Below, one piece after another: positions 1-10,849 of a stretch of DNA of 64,000 bases; the stretch's first letter is position 1; each line of letters opens with the position of its first letter. The position numbers were made by a program, and so were the translations under genes. Origin of the DNA: Bolinopsis microptera (lineage: Eukaryota > Ctenophora > Tentaculata > Lobata > Bolinopsidae); the NCBI RefSeq assembly GCF_026151205.1, contig NC_087077.1, positions 9,911,983-9,975,982 of the forward strand, read 5' to 3'. The notes under the pieces are model-generated. The model was not told the origin of the DNA, ran no database searches, and saw only the letters and a list, made by a program, of their open reading frames with translations.

Positions 1-153
1 GTACAGTCGTATACAATCTTATGATACACGATATGGATTCTTTTGAAAGGACGTTTGACGATGATATGTTTTCTGAGATATTCACTGATTAGTGATCACA
101 TCCATCCATAATTAGCTAATGGCAGATCATTGTATAGTGTATAATATATAGTA

Positions 154-904
154 CAGGGTGGGCCAAAAGTCAGTACCCATACGTTGGCCTTTATAGCTCA
201 GTCACTGAGTGCCCAATTTACATACTTCTTTCTGGTATGACTTACTACCACCACTGGTTCGAGGAATTTGTCAACTCGAAAAATATTAGCGTTCATTTTT
301 TTCAAATGGAGGTTCATTTTCACATTTATTTGATAGTTTGGATAGTCAGATCAAGCTAAATGTTATTGAATTGTGTTTGGCCATTCGAATTACGTTTGTC
401 CTGAAAGAATTAGAACTGTAGCTTCTCAGATGACCGAGATATGAAGCATAACGAGTTTATTCATTACGTGTGATCAGGTGATTGGTTTACCTAATCACGT
501 GATAAGGTGACCCCGTTAACTACCCCGTTAAACATTATGAGAATTGTTAAGGGTGCCCAATTAAGGTGTTGTGTCACGGTGTCACATTTTGTTAACGAGA
601 TACAGAAAATGCTTGATAACTTCGTCATTTCTAATCCGTTTTGCCTCATGATTTCAGATCATATGCAACTTTCGATAATCTACAAAATCTAAAAAATTAG
701 GCGTTCAGCATGTCCAGAGAAAACAATATAGGTGTTTTAATATCGAATGGGCGTGGTCTAAAATATTCGAATTTTCAAATTTTGACGACGGAATCCTCGA
801 ACCAGTAAGTACAGTATGCCATCTGCAAAGCAACATCTCTCAAATATAAAACACGGCGGAGCTATTAAGGCCAACGTATGGGTACTGACTTTTGGCCCAC
901 CCTG
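154..904. mobile_element. non-autonomous mariner-like DNA element (751 bp)
   Basis: Perfect or near-perfect terminal inverted repeats of about 38 bp begin CAGGGTGGGCCAAAAGTCAG at 154 and close at 904. They are flanked by TA on both sides (152-153, 905-906). TA target duplication and CAGGGTG...CAAAAGT ends are typical of mariner elements. No transposase frame is visible inside, so it is non-autonomous. A diverged single end of the same family lies at 49021. Both flanks resemble the same TGTATAG satellite, so it probably inserted into that array. Confidence 0.8.
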
Positions 905-911
905 TATATAT

Positions 912-1147
912 ATGGTGTATAGTGTATGGTGTATGGTGTATGATGTATAGCGTATAGTGTATAGTGTATAGTGTATAGTGTATAGTGTATAGTGTATAGT
1001 GTATAGTGTATAGTGTATAGTGTATAGTGTATAGTGTATAGTGTATAGTGTATAGTGTATAGTGTATAGTGTATAGTGTATAGTGTATAGTGTATAGTGT
1101 ATAGTGTATAGTGTATAGTGTATAGTGTATAGTGTATAGTGTATAGT
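912..1147. repeat. 7-bp TGTATAG microsatellite
   Basis: About 30 nearly perfect copies of a 7-bp unit directly follow the mariner-like element. The long tyrosine/threonine-rich open frame across it on the minus strand is a product of the repeat, not a gene. Confidence 0.95.
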
Positions 1148-1286
1148 GAGTATCATGCCATCTTTTAATGTCATAGGATAACGTACTGTCTCTTTCACTG
1201 AACTTTGTGCAAACGTAGTCTGAGAAAATGCATATAACTATATAATATAATGAGTGATATTACTACTCCACCAACAATACACTTAC

Positions 1287-1436
1287 TACAGGCAGTAGAC
1301 TGTCCAGTAGTTTGAGTATATTGTCCCTCAGGGCAGGGGACACAGGGTCCATGTCCTCCCAGGGACAAAGTGTTCAGGGGGCACGCTTCACAGGCTGTTT
1401 CTGGGGTGGTTTTAGCAGTTCCTGGAGCACATTCAC
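1287..1436 (-). CDS. exon 11: GCC2/GCC3 (ephrin-receptor-like) cysteine-rich repeat
   Basis: 50 residues, phase 1-1. [20 protein letters not shown] and [20 protein letters not shown] give the C-x2-C-P-x-G-x-Y/F pattern of GCC2/GCC3 repeats. It ends in a GTAAGTG donor, so more exons lie beyond the window edge. Positions 1-1286 show none. Confidence 0.75.
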
Positions 1437-4400
1437 CTGTAAATGTGTTGATCAGACTATTGAAGTGAAAATGAAAAACTGAATTTGTGTATCTTATTCC
1501 TTGACTTAACAACACAATTATTTATGAATTCTAAAATGAAAATTTGGATTTTATTTGACAATAACGACAAAGTTTTAGGTGAACAATTATTAATTGAACT
1601 CTAAAATCGACTAAACCAACTCGAATTTACTCCTTTTCCGTCAAAAACATTATCTCACCTTGTTTCTCTGTTACTGCTATCTCCGTAATACTAAACGCTC
1701 CGTTATTACTTTCTACCTTGACTTTATCTCCGTATTTACAGTCGGTGATAGAAGGTAGGTTGTCTAGTGCTGCTTCCCCGCTGTAAACTGTCAGAGAGTA
1801 GCCGCTACACTTTCCACCGTTACATACTGAGCAGTCAGTCTGAGAGCAGGTCCAGGTAGCGTGGATCTCCTCTTCATAAGGATCAAGGTTATATCTGGAC
1901 CATACAACCTGCTCAACACAGTGCACCTTATCCAAAGTTAACTCAAACCAGGAGGCACCGTTATCAGCTTGGTTTTTAGACCAGGTCGTCTTGTCCAGGT
2001 CTATAGCGCGGACAGCACCGTTCTGTTGCTCGTTATCATCCTTAGTGCGGGACTGTTCAGCTCTGACTGGGACTATCTCACCAGCAAGTCTTTCTCTCGC
2101 TGCAATAACGCACATTACTTATGTGTATCGATACTCTATCAAATTCTAAAAACATTAAAATGCATGAGCGTAAATTTAAACTAGTCGTGACGTTTCATAA
2201 AGCATTTAAACGCGTATTGATAATATTTGCTTACTCGCGCACATGCAATCGTTTGAGGTTGCTAAACGACGACGCAGTCAATGTTTGATGAAACATTATT
2301 TATTATTCTCCCTCACTTCCGACGTTAATTCTAAAAATCTAATGCCAAAATAAAAATACTATAATAGCTACGGGTATTTGCCTCACAGAATGGCCAAAAA
2401 AAAGGAAGGTATCTCAAAGTCACAAAACACACTTTATTCCAGTTTTTATCTCATAAGAAGCTAAGTTGACACTCATATTTTTCTTCCCGGGGGTTCATTT
2501 AATCTCATAACCATTTTTTCTTTGAGAAAAATTGGCTGGAAAATCTTCCTCGAAAAAAACATGCCTCACAGAATGGCCAAATCTGAATTTCTATAATTTT
2601 GTTGATGGAGATACTTTTTAAATTTCTATCACCACACGTTCTTAGAAAACCTATTAAGGAATGGGGTAATAACCTAAAACTCACGAAAAAACTGAGCTGT
2701 GAAAAATTATTTCACAAAAAAGAAAAAATGCCTGACAAAATGGCAAAAAAAAAAAGAAAACGAGAAAATTTTATCTTTCTAAAACCTTTGGCTCTTGTTT
2801 CAGGCATGCTGCTGGTATTAATATGCCTTGTTAACACCCCCATATAGGTGAAATTTCTTAGAACTGAATAAAAAGGGCATAATTTCCTACACCAAAAATG
2901 GCCATTTTGTGTGGCGTTGTTCATATTCCCTGATTTCATGATTTATAACCTTCATTCGGCTGTAAAAACACTCCATCTGGGGTGTTATTGTATAATAAAT
3001 AGCTTGTGAATACTTTAGACTTATGGTTTCATCGAATAAAAGGAGTTTTAAATTTTGGCCATTTTGTGAGGCATATTTTGGCCATTTTGTGAGGCGTTTA
3101 GCCATTTTAACATTTTGTTTCTTCCTAAATTGAACAATGTTCGTTTTGTTTGATGAATACTATTCTTTAAACATCTTCTGTCATACTGGTGCCAGAAGTT
3201 CTCACCAAAATGCAAACTTAGTTCAAAAATTTGAAAACAAATTTTGTGAGGCATATTTTGGCCATTTTGTGAGGCGTGTAGCCATTTTAGCATTTTTTTC
3301 TTCCTATATTGAACAATGTTCGTTTTTTTTGATGAATACTATTCTTTGAACATCTTCTGTCATACTGGTGCCAGAAGTTCTCACCAAAATGTAAACTTAG
3401 TTCAAAAATTTGAAAACAAATTTTTCAGTGCTCAAAATTTCTACATAAACAGTCATATTTATGTATTCTGGGTAAAATTATCTTTATCCCGGTTGTTGCG
3501 ACAAGTAAAAATGCTCTTATTAGGGAAAGGAGATTACTCGACGTTTCAATGTAACTACATCGTATTCATGATCTCAAATTATTTGTTATATAGTAGTGTT
3601 GAAAGTATTAAAATAATTTGAGATCATGAATACGATGTAGTTACATTGAAACGTCGAGTAATCTCCTTTCCCTAATAATAAGAGCATTTTTACTTGTCGC
3701 AACAACCGGGATAAAGATAATTTTACCCAGAATACATTACAACAATGCGACTCATAAATAATACTCCAATCCGGATTTTACAGTCATATTTATGCCAGAA
3801 AATGTGGTCCTAGTTTATGATTTCACCACAGGAAGTGTTGCCAGAAGACTTTTGTTTCATATGGCATCCACAAAACCTACCAGTCTTTTATAAAAAATTA
3901 GTTACAAAAACATTTACAAATTTGGCCATTCTGTGAGGCTAGCCATTCTGTGAGGCATTTACCCGTACCTATCCTTTTTCTATAACTGTAGTTTTCGATT
4001 CTATTTGCGAGCTAAAATTGTCCTCAACGAAGGGTCACTTTTTGGTCAATTATCAGTGTTTTTAGCGGTTTCCAGGGAGATTTGGTCAAGTGAAGTATCA
4101 TATTTATAAGCTTAATTTCTACCTGGACAATCTTGTTGGTTACAATCTTCCGACTCCGTGTTTTCTCCTACACACTCAGCTCCACCATGAGAAGTTACTG
4201 GGTTGGTGCAGGTTCTAGTCCTCGACCTACTTCCTCCTCCGCAATCAGCTGAACAGGTTGACCAGGCTCCCCAGACACTCCAACCACCGTCAACTGATAT
4301 AATATAATCATTATTAAGTTATGTAAACCTTTTATTTTCATTGATTATCTGTTGATTATCTGTAAATTAATCTGTAAATTAAAATGTAAAGTTCGCATAT

Positions 4401-7400
4401 AATTTTTCTCAACAAAGGGTCACTGTTTGGTCAATTATCAGTGTTTTTAACGGTTTCCAGGGAGATTTGGTCAAGTGACGTGTCATATTTATAAGCTTAA
4501 TTTCTACCTGGACAATCTTGTTGGTTACAATCTTCCGACTCCGTGTTTCCTGCCTCCGGGCAGTCAAGTCCAATGTGAACAGGAGCTGGGTTTGTGCAGA
4601 TTCTGATTCTAGCTCTTGTCCCTGTTCCACAAGTAGCTGAACACCCTGACCATTCTCCATAATCACTCCATCCTGAAACATGGTCATTATTTTATTTATT
4701 ACGTTATGTATTCTCTGTCTATAAAATATTTGATTATTTTATGGGAGTTGAAACACATGAAAGCATGAATTATAATTAGTGCAAAACACTGTGACATGCA
4801 TTAATAATACTGTTTTATCTATTGTGTAATGTGTCTGTGTATGTAACGCATAACAAATCAGTCCCAATAAAAAAACGACCATTTGTCTTGTACGTAATTG
4901 AAATATTGTTTGAGTAAAATGCCCATTATAGGCTCAGCAGGTTACCTGGGCTATAGGTTACAAGACGTAACCTCTTCGTTATATATCCTACACATTTCAT
5001 TGGTTAAGAAGATAATACAACTAAGATAAATAAACAAGTTATGCGGCTAAAATACGCATTTCTGACCGACTAATGCCAAATTGCTGTATCTATAAATAGC
5101 CCTATAAATATGATAATTAAACCTCACCTGGGCAGACTAACTCCGGATCCCACACCCCATCTCTACAGTAACTGTAAATAGCAGGTTTTCCGAAACATGA
5201 AATCTTTATTGCGGCTGATGAATGCTTTCCTCCGGACGAGGGATCCAACACACGGTTCTCCACTGGCGCTTCTGGTATAGTGCATGCTGAAAATGAAACA
5301 CATGAAATCGTTGTGAACTTGTTACACAGGGCTTGTGTTTCCCTTTTAGTAAAACAAAACGAATTTCTTGATACTTTTACTAGTCCTTGTCAAGTGGTTT
5401 TGTAGTTTGGATGCTCCTACATACTGTAAGTTAATTGTAACTTAATTGGTGGTCCTGACTGATTCTGATTTCTGTACTGTGAGTCATATCGTTAATGATG
5501 TCCGAACTTTGTTGAATAATAACATTTAGTTTTCCGGCACCCTTTTTACCTTTACAAGCGTGGACATCACAAGCCTCAGACTCAGTGGCATCTCCAACAC
5601 ATTGAGCTCCACCATTAGAAGGGGCTGTGCAGGTTCTGGTTCTTTCCCTAGTCCCTCCACAATCATCTCTACATCCTGACCAGTCTTCCCAGTCACTCCA
5701 ACTACCGTCAACTGAAATATAATCATTACTACGTTATGTAAACCTTTCATTGATCATCTGATTAACTGTAACTTAATTGGAGGTCCTTGACTGATTCTGA
5801 TTTCTGTACTGTGAGTCATATTGTTAATGATGTCTGAACTTTGTTGAATAAAAACATTTAGTTTTCCGGCACCCTTTTTACCTTTTTTACAAGCGTGGAG
5901 GTTACAAGCCTGAGACTCAGTGGCATCTCCGTCACATCTTTCATTAGAAGGGTCCGTGCAGGTTCTGGATCTTTCCTTAGTCCCTCCGCAATCATCTGAA
6001 CACACTGACCAGGCTCCCCAGTCATTCCATATATAGATAACTGAAATATTATAAGAATTATAGCGTTACCAAAGGTTTCCCTCTCTGACATCATAAGATC
6101 AGATACATTTTGAGCAACATATTTATACAGATAAGATCACGCTGTTGATGATGTGAATAAAAAACGACACTTTTTCGTGGTTGATCATAGCAACTGTCGA
6201 AACATCAGTTAAATGAAAATGTATATATTATGACAGATTGATTGCAAATAAAAAACACAACAACAATATATAATACAGATCCTGTAACTCACCAGGACAT
6301 ATTAACTCTGGAGTCCAGGTTCCAATATTACATGTGATATCTTTTGTCTCCCCTGCAGTAGCATCACATGTTAACTCAATTGTTTGTCCTGATGCAATTT
6401 TATATCCAGTGGCGGTCGTTGAACCGTGCTCTATCGATGTTGGTAAAGCGCATGCTGAAAATAAAACAAATGAAAATAAAACGAATGAAGACATCATACT
6501 ATCTTTGTATATCCAATGTCTATAATAGTACAATTTACCATATTTTGAAATGGGAAAGCTCTCGAAAAAATCATTCTAAATTTTCGACCGTGTAAATTTT
6601 GTAGTTTTGCAACTCTTTACATGTAATGGTAGCACATTTCTTGATACTTACAATCGACACTGACTTGAGGGCATATGACAGGGCCGATATCCCCGTCAAA
6701 ACACGTGGTTGTTCTAATTGATCCGCCGAATAAACATCTGAAGGTTATCTCTGTTCCTGATGTTACAGGTCCGATGGATGTAGTTGTTGCATGTAGTATT
6801 TCCGCTATTGTGATTGTACTGCAGTCTGCAATGTTAATCATGAACACAAGTGTTACCGTATAGTATGGGTGGAAATAATTACATTTATTCCGAAATTTCT
6901 TATGTTGATGGATAATATTTGATGATATTTAAAAATATTAATATTAACCTCGAAAGTTCCTGTTGTCCTTTATTCTGACTTCAACTTCTCTCAGCTGAAT
7001 CTCTCCTTGCCTCTCGAATATGATCCTATCTCCATCGTCATCCATGTTTTCTGTTCGAGGCTGATTATTATTGCCATCTAGGGAGGAAAGGGTCCTTTTG
7101 TCTTGAGTACCATCAAAGAGCTTGCCTCTGACACTTCTCATATCAGTTGTGACCCAAGTTTTTACCGACTTAACGCGGTATTTTTTCTGGAACTTGCACG
7201 TTATAGTCACAGCGCCACCAGAACTGTATGGATTTGCTAAAGCATACGTATCATGGTTCCCATCAGTTGCAAGGTCTTCGGTGTGAGTGGAGTCGAAGTT
7301 CCCGTTACCAACAGACAATGTTAACGCTAGAGAAGTGTTTGTGAAAATCATATTTTCAATGAAACATTGATTGTATCATACGACATACTCATATTAATAT

Positions 7401-7628
7401 GTAATAGATAGTCATTGGAGCTTTTATTAAGGAGGTTAGTCGCATAATTAACAGCACATGCTTGAAATAGTGGGGAATGTTCATATCTCTCTTTAATCTT
7501 TACTCTTATTATTATTATATCAAGAAAATGTGTCTAAATATGTACTTACTTGGTAATAAGACATGACCAGGGTCACATCGTATTGAACAGATATTGAACA
7601 TCAGAAGTAAAAGGAGATTGTGTCCCAT
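1287..7628 (-). CDS. secreted multidomain TSP1/sushi/galactose-binding-like/GCC2-GCC3 protein, 5' part of gene (11 exons seen)
   Basis: Eleven exons on the minus strand join in one frame: 7550-7628, 6949-7326, 6652-6825, 6293-6454, 5882-6040, 5550-5711, 5128-5286, 4508-4672, 4123-4293, 1659-2099 and 1287-1436. Together they encode about 733 residues and the frame stays open at the last donor, so the gene continues beyond position 1. Order: signal peptide, galactose-binding-like domain, sushi-like x2, TSP1 x2, sushi-like, TSP1 x2, galactose-binding-like, GCC2/GCC3 (ephrin-receptor-like) cysteine-rich repeat. Every internal exon is phase 1-1, the classic signature of exon shuffling. The architecture suggests an extracellular matrix, adhesion or innate-recognition protein. 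No exact family could be named. The 2.1-4.1 kb intron is filled by a DNA transposon. Confidence 0.8.
1659..2099 (-). CDS. exon 10: second galactose-binding-like domain
   Basis: 147 residues, phase 1-1. [37 protein letters not shown] and a closing [12 protein letters not shown] follow the F5/8C pattern (Asp/Trp loop, WFELTL strand). The middle carries a cysteine-rich insert with C-x5-C-x2-C-x4-C spacing. Paired with the next exon it gives the same two-domain order as the small genes at 21.5 and 26.5 kb. Confidence 0.68.
3059..3418. repeat. 180-bp tandem duplication inside the transposon
   Basis: Two adjacent copies (3059-3238 and 3239-3418) differ at only a few bases. Each holds the TTTTGTGAGGCATATTTTGG motif that repeats the transposon end. 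Confidence 0.85.
3462..3736. mobile_element. foldback (near-perfect palindrome) element, 275 bp
   Basis: Arms of about 123 bp (3462-3584 and about 3612-3736) are almost perfect reverse complements around a loop of about 27 bp. The ends are TGTATTCTGGGTAAAA and its inverse. TTA on both sides (3459-3461, 3737-3739) is a likely 3-bp target duplication. It is nested in the larger transposon and can fold into one long hairpin. Confidence 0.75.
4123..4293 (-). CDS. exon 9: thrombospondin type 1 repeat 4
   Basis: 57 residues, phase 1-1, [20 protein letters not shown] with the RTRTC ladder and a closing [11 protein letters not shown]. About 140 bp of exon end plus intron (about 4021-4160 versus 4408-4545) are almost identical to those of exon 8, showing a second recent tandem exon duplication. 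Confidence 0.88.
4508..4672 (-). CDS. exon 8: thrombospondin type 1 repeat 3
   Basis: 55 residues, phase 1-1, [20 protein letters not shown], then ARIRIC and [12 protein letters not shown]. The last part and the downstream intron are shared with exon 9. Confidence 0.87.
5128..5286 (-). CDS. exon 7: sushi/CCP module 3
   Basis: 53 residues, phase 1-1, [38 protein letters not shown]: four cysteines with the G-x-W-x-P end shared with exon 4. Confidence 0.72.
5550..5711 (-). CDS. exon 6: thrombospondin type 1 repeat 2
   Basis: 54 residues, phase 1-1, [20 protein letters not shown] then RTC and [11 protein letters not shown]. Both exon and adjacent intron sequence (about 5430-5550 versus 5765-5882) match the TSP1-1 unit closely, so the two arose by a recent tandem exon duplication. 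Confidence 0.88.
5882..6040 (-). CDS. exon 5: thrombospondin type 1 repeat 1
   Basis: 53 residues, phase 1-1. Shows W-x2-W-x2[18 protein letters not shown], then [11 protein letters not shown]: the stacked Trp/Arg ladder and six-cysteine pattern of TSP1. The WGAWSVCS motif is a likely C-mannosylation site. The following intron is nearly the same as that after the next TSP1 exon. Confidence 0.88.
6293..6454 (-). CDS. exon 4: sushi/CCP module 2
   Basis: 54 residues, phase 1-1. Four cysteines and the typical G-x-W before the last cysteine ([15 protein letters not shown]) make this the clearest sushi-type module of the gene. Confidence 0.75.
6652..6825 (-). CDS. exon 3: sushi/CCP-like module 1
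   Basis: 58 residues, phase 1-1, with four cysteines spaced as in a complement control protein module ([20 protein letters not shown]). The usual tryptophan near the third cysteine is replaced ([11 protein letters not shown]), so it is a divergent copy. Confidence 0.65.
6949..7326 (-). CDS. exon 2: galactose-binding-like (discoidin/F5-8C-like) domain
   Basis: 126 residues, phase 1-1. The pattern [20 protein letters not shown], then a [20 protein letters not shown] strand and a closing [12 protein letters not shown] strand resembles fucolectin/F5-8C beta-sandwiches, which bind carbohydrate or calcium. Assignment to this fold is by pattern only. Confidence 0.6.
7550..7628 (-). CDS. exon 1: signal peptide
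   Basis: ATG at 7628 starts [18 protein letters not shown], a short n-region followed by a leucine-rich core, as in a cleavable signal peptide. The exon ends in phase 1 at a GTAAGT donor. Upstream (7629-7940) shows no further coding. Confidence 0.75.
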
Positions 7629-7941
7629 GGTTGTTACCGCTAGCACTTGTACTTGTAGTTAGGCTGCTAACATCTAAATTATAGAAGGAAATCCAGAAAT
7701 TTATTCATAATTTGTTCAGAAAACGTGGAATAACTTTTTTATACGTCAGAGGATTGCATTTCATGTTAAATCATCTGAAGAAAAAAAAAGCTGAATTAAA
7801 TAAAGATAAGATGGAATTTTATCTGTTAGAGTGCTTTCACAAACAGTGTCACAGAACGTCGTTCATGCGAGTGAAGTAAAAGTACAAGAACTACTATAAC
7901 TGATTTTACTAATTTCTAATTACTAATTACTATAACTGATG

Positions 7942-8450
7942 GCCAGGTAGCGCAGTTGGTTAGCCAGCTTTGCAATCGTGAGGTTGCGGGTTCAAATCCC
8001 ACTGCCTGCCTGGTCGTGGGGTGAGTGTCGTTGACATTCAGCTAAGGATCGTGAGTGGTCTATGCAGCCCCCCGGTCTACTCAGCCGAATACTCGAGAAA
8101 TCGGGTGTGAGGGTTAAATGAGGCATAGTTGGTTCGTGCGTCAATTTTTCGGGAAAAGTACGTAAAGTGCGTTTGAATTATTTCGTGCGTTAAAAGTGCG
8201 TTTAAGTACATTTACCGTTGAATTCACCGTTTTATGTTTTTTCGTACGTTAAGTGCGTTATGTTTTAAAAGTACGTTAAGTGCGCACGAACCAACTATGA
8301 AATGAGGAGCTGCACATTGCAGCAAAGTCTCGGGCGAAGAAAGTATGGTACACACTACCTTAACCGTCACTGGCTTAAAACAAATCCTTCGGCTTCCTGT
8401 AATTGGCTGGTTGCACTTGTGTAACAATATGGCTGTTGGAATACTCCGAA
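7942..8450 (+). mobile_element. tRNA-derived SINE (interrupted by a MITE)
   Basis: The head has an A-box-like tagcgcagttgg and a B box GGTTCAAATCC, 70 bp in all, resembling a tRNA with an intact promoter. The body from about 8017 (ggggtgagtgtcgttgac) is shared with the copy at 20232. A MITE interrupts it at 8124-8299. The 3' limit is approximate. It is not scored as a tRNA gene because the SINE body follows directly. Confidence 0.75.
8124..8299. mobile_element. hAT-like MITE, 176 bp, nested in the SINE
   Basis: 17-bp perfect inverted repeats (CATAGTTGGTTCGTGCG and its inverse) bound the element. An 8-bp direct duplication AAATGAGG lies on each side (8116-8123, 8300-8307), the size made by hAT transposases. 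The SINE copy at 20.3 kb carries the uninterrupted site GGGTTAAATGAGGAGCTG, which confirms the insertion. Inside are short repeats of GTACGTTAAGTGCG type. Confidence 0.88.
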
Positions 8451-8844
8451 GTAAAATAAGTGTCTAGATTAAAAAAATGAACTGATCTGCACGACACTCA
8501 GCCTATGTGAAGCTTAATACGAACACACCAGTAGTAAAAAAGTCAACAGACCTCAACAAACATGGAAAATCTAAAATAGTGTAATCAAACATATTCCATG
8601 AGGCACTCAAATATTACTTTCTAATATGTGCGGGTGATGGTTAAGTTAACAACTCCTACTATTCTCAGTTTTCTCACCTCATGAGATATAAACTAGTGCT
8701 CACATAACGCAGCAATCAGCATATATATTTAAAGTCACTATTGTGACGGTACATTAGAACTAGACAGAAACAAAGTGTGAAGGGCCTGAACGGAACCCCT
8801 CGGTTTCAGTTCCTTGTGAGGGGTAGATGGACAGTATGAGGGGG

Positions 8845-9350
8845 TCACCCTCTAAAGTATACTAATAACCACGTGTCATCATTGTTGATCTTATGGCATT
8901 TGTTTTGGCATTAGTCTTAAAGACCCCAAAATTATGCATTCTGAGAGGAATGATGTAAACAACTTTCCTGAGGCCAAAGAAGTATTATGGGGAGTTAAAG
9001 TCGACGACTTTAATATTACCCAAACTGCAGTCCACAATCAAATCATATTCGAATATTTGCACAATATAATTCACGCCCACCCTAAAACGTAAAATTGGGT
9101 CCAGGTGAGCAGGTGGTCATGGTAAATGATATAACATCTCCTACCACTGTCGAATGGTAACGAAATAAAAGTGTGCTTGTTTAAAATACATGTGGATTGT
9201 GGGAGTTACCTGGTCATTGGTCACCCTCAACTGTGAAGTATACTTCTAAGTTCTATTCACTTGTGGAGGAGATTGGTATTTGGGCATTAGTTTTAAAGAC
9301 ATGCACTCTGAAAGGGGTAAAACAGACTGGTCTCCTGAGGCCAAAGACAC
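8845..9350. repeat. diverged direct repeat pair of unknown type
   Basis: Segments about 8845-8975 and 9218-9350 share the order ggtcaccctc, gaagtatact, gcattagt(c/t)ttaaagac, tcctgaggccaaaga, with many differences between. No coding is seen. The rest of 8451-10055 shows nothing recognisable; a 71-codon plus-strand frame at 9558 has a good start context but no support. Confidence 0.45.
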
Positions 9351-10078
9351 GATCATCCTAACGACTGATCGTAGTAATGATGTCAGGTGAGCCAGCTGAG
9401 TATAGAAATAAATATCAAGTAGTATACTATGAAAATATACTTATGTTGGCCACCGACTAAGGATTTATTCTTGGGTGCAGACAAATCATAGCTGAACATT
9501 TATAAGGAGAATTTGGAGGTCGATTGGTCCGCCAATTGTGGCTAGAAGTTTGCAGACATGGCGAATGCAAACGGTTTGGGGTTTAATCCTGTTGAGAGTA
9601 ATCGGTATATTTTATCATGCATATTAGGCTATTTGGATAGTTTACTTAGGTTTTACCTATGTCATATGATTTGCTTAATGCTCATAAGGGTTGTCCTGGG
9701 CCATCATCCAGCCATGTTGACCAGACTTTGTCTAATCCATGAACACCGAGTAAATCATGAAGTAAAACCATAAAGACCTTGAAGAATTCTTTATATATAA
9801 TAGAGCTCGAGCATTGACACCCTTTGTTCATCCACAAAAATCGTAGATCGTTCCCTATACCTATTCTTAATTCATTTTCCTTGCGTTCTGAGCATTGTCC
9901 CTAAAACCTTGCATTATTCTCCTATACCTATTCAGCATTGTGTTCCTTTGTGTTCTGGCAGCAGTTCATTAGTACTCATTAGCCCCCTCGGCTCCTTATA
10001 GCTCTTTGTTGCACTGACGAGAATGCACGTCAGCTGACTGCTTCCATATATATATATATATACAAAATGAAACGACCG

Positions 10079-10136
10079 GTTGAGTCAGACAAATGTTTCA
10101 ATCATGATACAAAACCATGATATCATCAGTGACAAC
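10079..10136 (-). ncRNA. hammerhead ribozyme-like motif in the PLE 3' region (left copy)
   Basis: Read on the minus strand: stem I strand GTTGTCA, core CTGATGA, stem II ATCATG/CATGAT, core GAAA, a two-base-pair stem III CA-TT-TG, cleavage triplet GTC, then stem I partner TGACTCAAC (UCA:UGA and GUUG:CAAC with a 2-base bulge). All conserved core bases are present. Identical to the copy at 11647. Hammerheads with a very short stem III are known in Penelope-like elements. Confidence 0.78.
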
Positions 10137-10234
10137 TGAGGTATAGGAACTAAAATCAAAATTACAAAGCTAAAATTTAACATAAACAATCACTCGTGAA
10201 ACAATACTAGGGGTTAGATGTATGAGTCATTGGA

Positions 10235-10849
10235 TTATAAAAGGAATTTCCGTTTATGGCGGCATTTTGTGAGGATTTCCGTCCTGGAGTTAAGTAAGTG
10301 TGGGTCAGAGGATTGAAGTAAGATTTCTAATTTCTCAGACGTGCACAGATCGCAGCTGTTCTGGCCGGCTCTGTATCCGTGTCCACGTCTGATTATTTTC
10401 CATTCGATCCTGAATTCTAACCCACGGTCTTTGAAGGACCAGATCTTCTCCGACAGTTTGGTTCTATTTCGGTACCGCTCCAGGCGAAATGATGACGTGT
10501 GCCCGTTGTACCGGTCCTTGAATGTGCCCTCCGTCATTCCGATGTAGTGGTGCTTCTCATTTTCCGTACGGAGGGTCGCCATGTATACCACAGACTTCGA
10601 TAGGCACTTTCCGTCTAGTGGGCAGGAGTTCCTGGAGCGGCAGTTACACTGCCGTGTGGTGGGTTCCTGGGTTTCCTGGTGCTGACGAAGCAACTGCTTG
10701 TTCCGGGATTTTATGAGGCATTCCATGTTTTTCATACAGCTGTATGAGACTTTTACACTGTTCCGGTTCAAGATCTTGTGTAGTGGATTGTCCTGAGGGA
10801 AGTGTTTCTCCAACAGATTGAAGAATTTCCTTCCAACATTGGTCTCCAC
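10235..10849 (-). pseudogene. GIY-YIG endonuclease end of a PLE polyprotein
   Basis: 204 codons to a natural stop. GIY-YIG enzymes nick DNA using the Y...Y-I-G strands, an Arg on the first helix and a Glu. Here HHYIGMTEG-x3-DRYNGH gives the YIG strand and the R of DRYNGH; the Glu of CTSEKLEILL is a candidate metal ligand. The RT portion is absent, so this is a truncated element gene, even though the endonuclease frame itself is unbroken. Confidence 0.82.

Larger units (their letters stand above)
2371..3965. mobile_element. DNA transposon with TA target site (1.6 kb, non-autonomous)
   Basis: Ends CGGGTATTTGCCTCACAGAA and its inverse at 3946-3965 form inverted repeats flanked by TA at both sides (2369-2370, 3966-3967). 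The motif GCCTCACAGAATGGCC and its T-substituted relative recur in both orientations inside (about 2561, 3059-3110, 3240-3290, 3920-3955). No intact transposase frame is visible. It lies in the intron between exons 9 and 10 of the multidomain gene. Confidence 0.65.

Noticed and set aside
758-1198. 146-codon minus-strand frame rich in Tyr/Thr
   Set aside because: It is the 7-bp TGTATAG satellite read through; no composition or motif of a real protein.
7942-8012. tRNA gene call
   Set aside because: A and B boxes are present, but the sequence runs straight into a SINE body shared with another locus, so it is the SINE head.
9558-9773. 71-codon plus-strand frame with good start context
   Set aside because: No motif, no supported splice partner; could be chance.
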